Made by a program: the position numbers and the translations under genes | The notes under the pieces: model-generated | The model's input: only the letters and a program-made list of their open reading frames with translations | What the model was told of the DNA's origin: nothing | Database searches by the model: none | Shown: positions 58,901-64,000 of the stretch, in pieces | Numbering within the stretch: position 1 is the stretch's first letter | How the letters are laid out: every line of letters starts with the position of its first letter | DNA from: Neopestalotiopsis rosae | Taxonomy: Eukaryota; Ascomycota; Sordariomycetes; Amphisphaeriales; Sporocadaceae | Direction of reading: 5' to 3' | Length of the DNA: 64,000 nucleotides | Assembly (NCBI GenBank): GCA_023078685.1 | Contig: JALGAS010000005.1 | Span: 3,720,001 to 3,784,000, forward strand

Positions 58901-60371
58901 AATCCCCGCTCTTCTTCTCGTCCTGGCTGGTACTTGCCCCAGGTACAATAGAAAAGGCACTCTGTTCCCATCGTGGCCCTGGGAGACAAGGAGGAATAAA
59001 ACGTTTTGAATGACATATGTTGCATTGATTCGCTCCTCATCAACAAGCTCCACGACCGGCCAGCGCGCAACCACTTACAGCGATTCCGTACCTTGACCTT
59101 TGCATCCATCTGATTGCCACCATTGGGTCTCTCCATACATAGTACCCAGCCTACCCTGCTACTACTGTACCCCAGAGCCAAATCCAGCAACACGACACAC
59201 GATAAATAAGACGATCGTCACCACTCGATCGAGTTATACCTGGCAGCTACTTTAAGCAACCTTTTTTCTTGTCTGGCAGCCTTCTTTTTCTCCAACAACC
59301 CGGAAACCAACCATTACCTACCACCTACCAAAGCCTACCTACCTTAAAAAACCTGGACCTTGGTTTGGGTTGGCTTGTCTCACATCCCACTCGATCGAAC
59401 AGAAATCGGAGAAGATCCCTTCCCCCCAATCATTCCTCGTCTGTCTGTCTTGTCACAAGAAAAGAGTGTATCCCACACATCTGTCTTTTCATTAGGCAAG
59501 CCATCTTACACACCATCTCATTCAAGAAGGAAGCAATACCCCAAACTCTGCCTCCCTTTGATTTGCGCAAAAAAAAGCAACGCAAAACCGGCTTCCCCGT
59601 ACAATATATTGAGGCTTGCCTGCCCTTTCCCCAGACTTTTTTGGCTTTGCTTCTTCCGTCCCGGTACTGCCACTCTAATCCCACGTCCCCAAAAAAATTC
59701 TGGAGGCCCTTCTTTGTCTCTTTGTTTTTGTCATTCGTCCAGCTCATCAAGCAACAAGGCTGGCTACTGTCTCTTCGAATAATCACCATTTTTCGAGATT
59801 CCCGATAGACCAACGATTCAAGATCTGATCCCCCCTCTTTTCCTGCTTGCAAAGCAATAGAACGACGCTTCTGCTTGGCGCTTGTTTAATAGACCGAAAC
59901 CTGCATCATCCACTCCACCGACTCGCCAGAGTCATATATAATCGACTTGTACCTCCACACACCTCAAACCTACCCAGATCATTCACCAGCGATTCGAGAG
60001 TCGTACGACATCATCAACCATACCAAGCAACCTGGTACCCTGCAACTGCTGCACGTCTTGCAAAACCACCGATCTTTACTTCAGATCTAAGAAGAACAGG
60101 CGGTCTGTTGTTTGAACATAAAAACATCAGACATCATTCAAGAGGGAGAATAAAGAAGACGCCCGTCTCCAACTCACCGAGCGCCACAACTCTAATAATT
60201 GCCAAACAATCACTTCTCGAACTGGCAGCTCGAAAGTACTACGTTTCAGACTTTTGATCTTTTCAAGTCTGTCTTTTCACAAGTTCATCCAGTAATTTGT
60301 AGACGACGCCACTGTCTGCTACTTCAACCTCACCTATTCACGATTACTCACATACCAACCCAACCGCAACC
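55964..60371. other. Intergenic 4.4 kb, with long apparent leader of the 82-aa gene
   Basis: No supported gene in 55964-59200. From about 59220 to 60371 the strand is C/T-rich with TACCTACC tracts (59316-59344), resembling a long 5' untranslated leader of the gene at 60372. Upstream ATGs and open frames (for example 59269-59808) occur within it. Confidence 0.5.
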
Positions 60372-60620
60372 ATGAACGCCGCTCCCATCTCGTCACCCAT
60401 TGGCCGCCACGGCAGCGTCTCGGCAGCCTCGTCGACGGCATCACAATCATCGCCGTCGCAGCAAATGTTCGTACCCCCTCAGCAGCCGCCGCAGCGACAA
60501 CAACAACAAGCAGGCGGCACCGACGCCTTTCTGCGCGACTTCAACCTCGTGGCCGAGGCGGCCAAACGAGCACAAATGGCTGTTCTCATGCGGGACTTTG
60601 AGAGCTGCGGCCTCTCATAG
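60372..60620 (+). CDS. Small Ser/Gln-rich protein, unknown function
   Basis: I do not recognise a named family. The protein is 82 aa: a Ser/Pro start (MNAAPISSPIGRHGS), a Ser- then Gln-rich middle (SSPSQQMFV, PQRQQQQ), and a dense C-terminal block (residues about 50-82) with amphipathic character (AFLRDFNLVAEAAKRAQMAVLMRDFESCGL). That block reads like a conserved helical motif rather than random translation. The ATG has a strong CAACCATGAAC context. The leader upstream appears to exceed 1 kb. No intron is needed. I infer a real gene from the structured C-terminus and the start context; low-complexity chance ORF is the alternative. Confidence 0.6.
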   Translation: MNAAPISSPIGRHGSVSAASSTASQSSPSQQMFVPPQQPPQRQQQQAGGTDAFLRDFNLVAEAAKRAQMAVLMRDFESCGLS

Positions 60621-63333
60621 GCGCGCTTTCGGATTATGTTCTCTTTTTCGAGAAACAAGGTCCTAGGAAAGCTCGCCCGTTTTTGTCATGCACGCCAACT
60701 TCTGCACGTTCTAGAGAGAACACGGTTCTAGAACATCACGAGTTTACGATCCCGCCCCGATTTCCCCAAAGCATCTTAAAGCATCTATACTACTTTCGAG
60801 CTACTCCTTCATTTTTCCATTGGACTGATTGGCGGAACTCCATTCTTCTGCAGCCCTGTCCGGGGTATACAGTAGTCGAGAAAACCACTGACATCAGTTG
60901 GCATGAAAATACATCGGTTGTTTGTCTTGGTGTTTGGTCATTTTACCTCTTTTTCCCCAAACCAGAGAATCTCCGGAACGTCATGATCGGCCTAAAAACC
61001 CGACCTGTTTGCCAACGGAAACGAGGTTACGAGAATAGGACGGGAGAGAGACTTCGCTTATGACGTGGGTCCAAGTTCTCAGCGCTATCTTTTTTTTTTT
61101 TCTACGTCCTCTCTCTGTTTTCCCTTTGGTCCCCTGGTTTCCCGACAAGACGGAAACCTGCCTAGAGCGGGTGGGCGGACGGGCGGCTGTCAATCCAAGT
61201 CAGTGCACGTCCACCCACCACATTCCGCTCCAACAGCAACAGAGTACGCTTGGTACAGCACCCCAAAGGAAAGCAAAGTACAGTAAGGGTATCCACTACT
61301 GCGTCCTCGGTTCGGCATTCGGGATATTGGCATCAGAAGCGGCTCTTCCATCAATGGACACAAGAGACCACAGAAGACGACAGCATTAATTGCATTCAAT
61401 GGGCTCGGCGTAATTGCCAAATGTCCCATCCATGCAATTTACAAAGAGACAGAGAAGGAAAAAAACAAAAGAGCCGAACCCAAAACCCGCTTCCGCATTC
61501 AGGACCCGCTCATCGTTCGTTCGCCCATTTTTCTATGCAGCCCATCCCCCGGATAACTGCCATGTGGGTTTTCTCCCTCTTGGGCTCGTCGCGGAGATTC
61601 CGAAGCGCAATACAACCACCAACATAGGGCCCCAAAAGATTACGCAGACTATCAATCTTCAGCCGTGGGAAAATGGACATCGATTCCGGGTCTTTTCGAA
61701 CCACAATTATTTCAGCTTAACTCCAACATCCCTCTTCCGCTTTGACAACAAACATCAACCATACTATAGATGGACTTTTTCGGGGAGTCGAACTTTTTAT
61801 TCCGGACTAGACTTTTGGACGTGCTTGCAACGGGATCTTTCCTTGACCTTTTTCTCTCTTCTTTTTTACATCATCATTTTTTTTCCTCATATATACAGTG
61901 GGCAAGCGTAAAGGCGTTTCCGGATGCGTTGTACTTCTTTTTCCTTTTCCATTTTCCCCGGCGTTTACAAGTCCGGCGGCTCGGCTATAGGCAAAGAGGT
62001 GGGGGGAATTATTCAGGGTGTCTTCTGCTCATAGTTTTTTGGGTTCTTATCATGTGTTAGTTCCAGGCCTTCTCTTCCTTTCAACCCAAGGAAGGGCTAA
62101 GGAAAGAGGTAGGGGTGACAAGACCACTTGCCCCCGAGTCAGGGTTCGATGCGTTTAACCCCCAAGATAAGCAACTGGCAAGCGAGCAAGTCATATAGTC
62201 CAAATGCAAATTAAAGCCAAAATTCTACATAACAAACCAAACAAGCGACGATCCATTTCTTGAAACAAGACTTATCTTTGTCTTTTCGCAAGAATACTCT
62301 CCCGAGGAATAGCCCCAAGCGCCGCCTTCCGGGGGGAGACCTTTCGATACTCCAATTCCAAACCCGACAGTAGCTTCGGGTCCATCATTCGTGATGGGTT
62401 TAGTAGACAAACCCGCGTTACTTCGTGCTGATCATGGCTTGTCGGTCCAGAATCTTGTCCCTGGTTCTCGGCTCCTGTCAATCGCCCTAACGATCTGACC
62501 AAGCCCGGCCCATTCTGACGCTGAAGCTCTACGTAGTACGTACTTCCTATTCACCTGCATTCTATCTCATGCTCCGACGCGTAGGGGAGGGATCCTGGGA
62601 TCGAGAGTGCCATAGCTGAACCTTGAGCGCCTTGTCGGCACTGCCATGAATCACCGCTAGTTTCAATCAACAGTTGCCACATCAGGGCATTCATGGAAAT
62701 GATGACGGAAATTCCGGTCAACTTTCCGCCAAGAGAGAAAACAAATGTCACTGAAGAATATCAGAGATCCATTGCGTTGACGCTAGTCAACGTAAACTAT
62801 GGCAAGTCTATCGGCTTAAAGTACATGTCTGTGACCTCTCGGACCTTTCGCGTTGCTATATTCACTGCAGTCTCTGCGATATCTGATTATCGCCATTCTT
62901 CCGCCAAGACGTAGTTTGAGGGCATCGATATTTGGTTTACTCATAATGGATATTCGATTCCTTGTCCAGGTGGATCCATGGCCAGTATCCCACCTTGATG
63001 ACTGCTGCCATCCAGTTCAGCGGAAACTGGTCAAAACATTCCATTTCATTGGGTAGTTTGAGCCATAGTGCAACAACGCCCCCAAAACGCGCCCACGTCT
63101 GTGAAGACAGACAGTGGCCGTAAACGCCACACATTAATGCAAAAGCTGAACGGTCAGAGGACACATCCCAGAGCATGGAGAAACTGAGGAACTAATGTCT
63201 GTGAGTTGTGATATTGACACACCCTGCCCCAATCTACAGGGTTCCGATCATGTAAGAATACATATCCTGTTGATGTATGAAAGCCAAGCGTCAACTGAAG
63301 AACCGACTCAAAATGGTCATCGTGGTTGGTAGG
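60621..63333. other. Intergenic 2.7 kb to the right-edge gene
   Basis: It holds the 3' region of the small gene and the 3' region of the GID1-like gene. Frames up to 165 codons (61414-61911) have no recognisable domain. A poly-T run lies at about 61089-61101. Confidence 0.5.
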
Positions 63334-64000
63334 CTAATATGGCGACTTCGGTATCTCGTCGATTACGCTGTGGACTGTCACAAAGGATCCTGGCCCACCG
63401 TTTTCGCGAAGATAATCGAGCAAGACACTCGTCTGGGCATAGACTGTTTCAAGTGCTGACCTGCTGGACCTGCCCAAGGATACTGAAAGTAGTGTCAGCA
63501 GGAGGCGGCAAGATGCACTCCCATCGCCAATGAAACTTACGTAGAATGGCCGAGTTCAACTCTTCGGCCACCAACACTCTGGCTTTCCTATCGAAGAAAT
63601 GGGCCAGATCCTTTTCTTGAAGTGGATTTGCATACGCCATCAGCGCAAACACGTCTTGAAGCGTCTTGCTCATATCCTTGCTTGCGTTGTCCTTGAACTC
63701 TTCTTGTAACTCCCGACCATAAGTGATCGTCTGTGCAAGATATTCGGCTGCTTCGTCCTCTGTCGATGCCTCAAGCGTATCCTGAGTGTCCATTTCGTCC
63801 GAGTAGCCGTCCTCGTCGAGATCCATTTCGAGATTGTCGTCCAGAGTGTGGCCATTGCTTTTCTTGCTACTGAAGCTCCTATTGTGGTTGTTGCTCAAAT
63901 AAGATGATCGGCGAACCATCTCAATGAATTTCCGACATCGCAATTTGAAGTATACTTGCTGGTTTTCTTTCAAGACATCAGGGTAAAACGCTTGCGTATA
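63334..64000 (-). CDS. GID1: GID1/Vid30 (RanBPM-like) subunit of the GID/CTLH ubiquitin ligase, C-terminal part
   Basis: Scaffold of the GID/CTLH E3 ligase, which in yeast degrades gluconeogenic enzymes. The gene runs in from the right edge, so the SPRY and LisH/CTLH portions lie outside. Visible exons are 64000-63541 and 63482-63334. The first reads FYPDVLKENQQVYFKLRCRKFIEMV, the CTLH-CRA junction. A Ser/acidic linker follows, then the CRA domain from ITYGRELQEEF to VFALMAYANPLQEKDLAHFF and CEELNSAIL-like AEELNSAILR. The final exon, reached through an intron (GTAAGT...CAG), gives SLGRSSRSALETVYAQTSVLLDYLRE and ends IPKSPY. Matches RanBPM/Gid1 in order and motif. Start not in window. Confidence 0.9.

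Noticed and set aside
59269..59808. 179-codon plus-strand frame before the small gene
   Set aside because: The translation is Pro/Leu/Ser-rich, as expected from a C/T-rich leader, with no domain.
62130..62150. Tract resembling a tRNA T-arm (GGTTCGATGCG)
   Set aside because: No acceptor stem or anticodon arm can be built around it.

Overview
The window comes from a filamentous ascomycete nuclear genome. Introns are short (about 45-130 nt) with GTANGT donors and CTAAC-like branch sites. The family set (class III chitin synthase, ApsA/Num1, RasB-type Ras, ABCC transporter) and the TACCTACC and CT-rich leaders point to Sordariomycetes, probably Hypocreales. That placement is inference; no rRNA or other marker is present. 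Gene models were built by hand-splicing reading frames at visible splice sites.

Layout. 0-18 kb is gene-dense and housekeeping: class III chitin synthase (5' truncated by the window edge), UBC12 (NEDD8 E2), ILV5 (ketol-acid reductoisomerase), a serine racemase/threonine dehydratase-like PLP enzyme, PRO2 (convergent with it), OTU2-type deubiquitinase and an ApsA/Num1 cortical PH protein. 18-27 kb is mostly non-coding with one six-helix membrane protein. 27.2-32.4 kb holds a 14-exon ABCC transporter. 32.4-50 kb is very gene-poor, with one RasB-type GTPase (36.9-37.7 kb) that has a long CT-rich leader. 49.4-56 kb is a compact island: remnant of a type II haloacid dehalogenase, TPMT-fold methyltransferase, flavin-reductase-like flavoprotein, short-chain dehydrogenase and a SAM35/metaxin-like mitochondrial protein. 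56-63 kb holds one 82-residue protein of unknown function behind a long apparent leader. The right edge cuts a GID1/RanBPM gene after its C-terminal CRA region.

How genes work together. ILV5 and PRO2 are branched-chain amino acid and proline biosynthesis. A perfect TGACTCA lies upstream of PRO2. UBC12, the OTU protein and GID1 belong to separate branches of ubiquitin-type regulation. Chitin synthase, Ras and ApsA bear on hyphal growth and nuclear positioning. The methyltransferase, flavoprotein and dehydrogenase, with the dehalogenase relic beside them, could be remains of an accessory catabolic or detoxification group. I saw no rRNA, tRNA, CRISPR or intact transposon.
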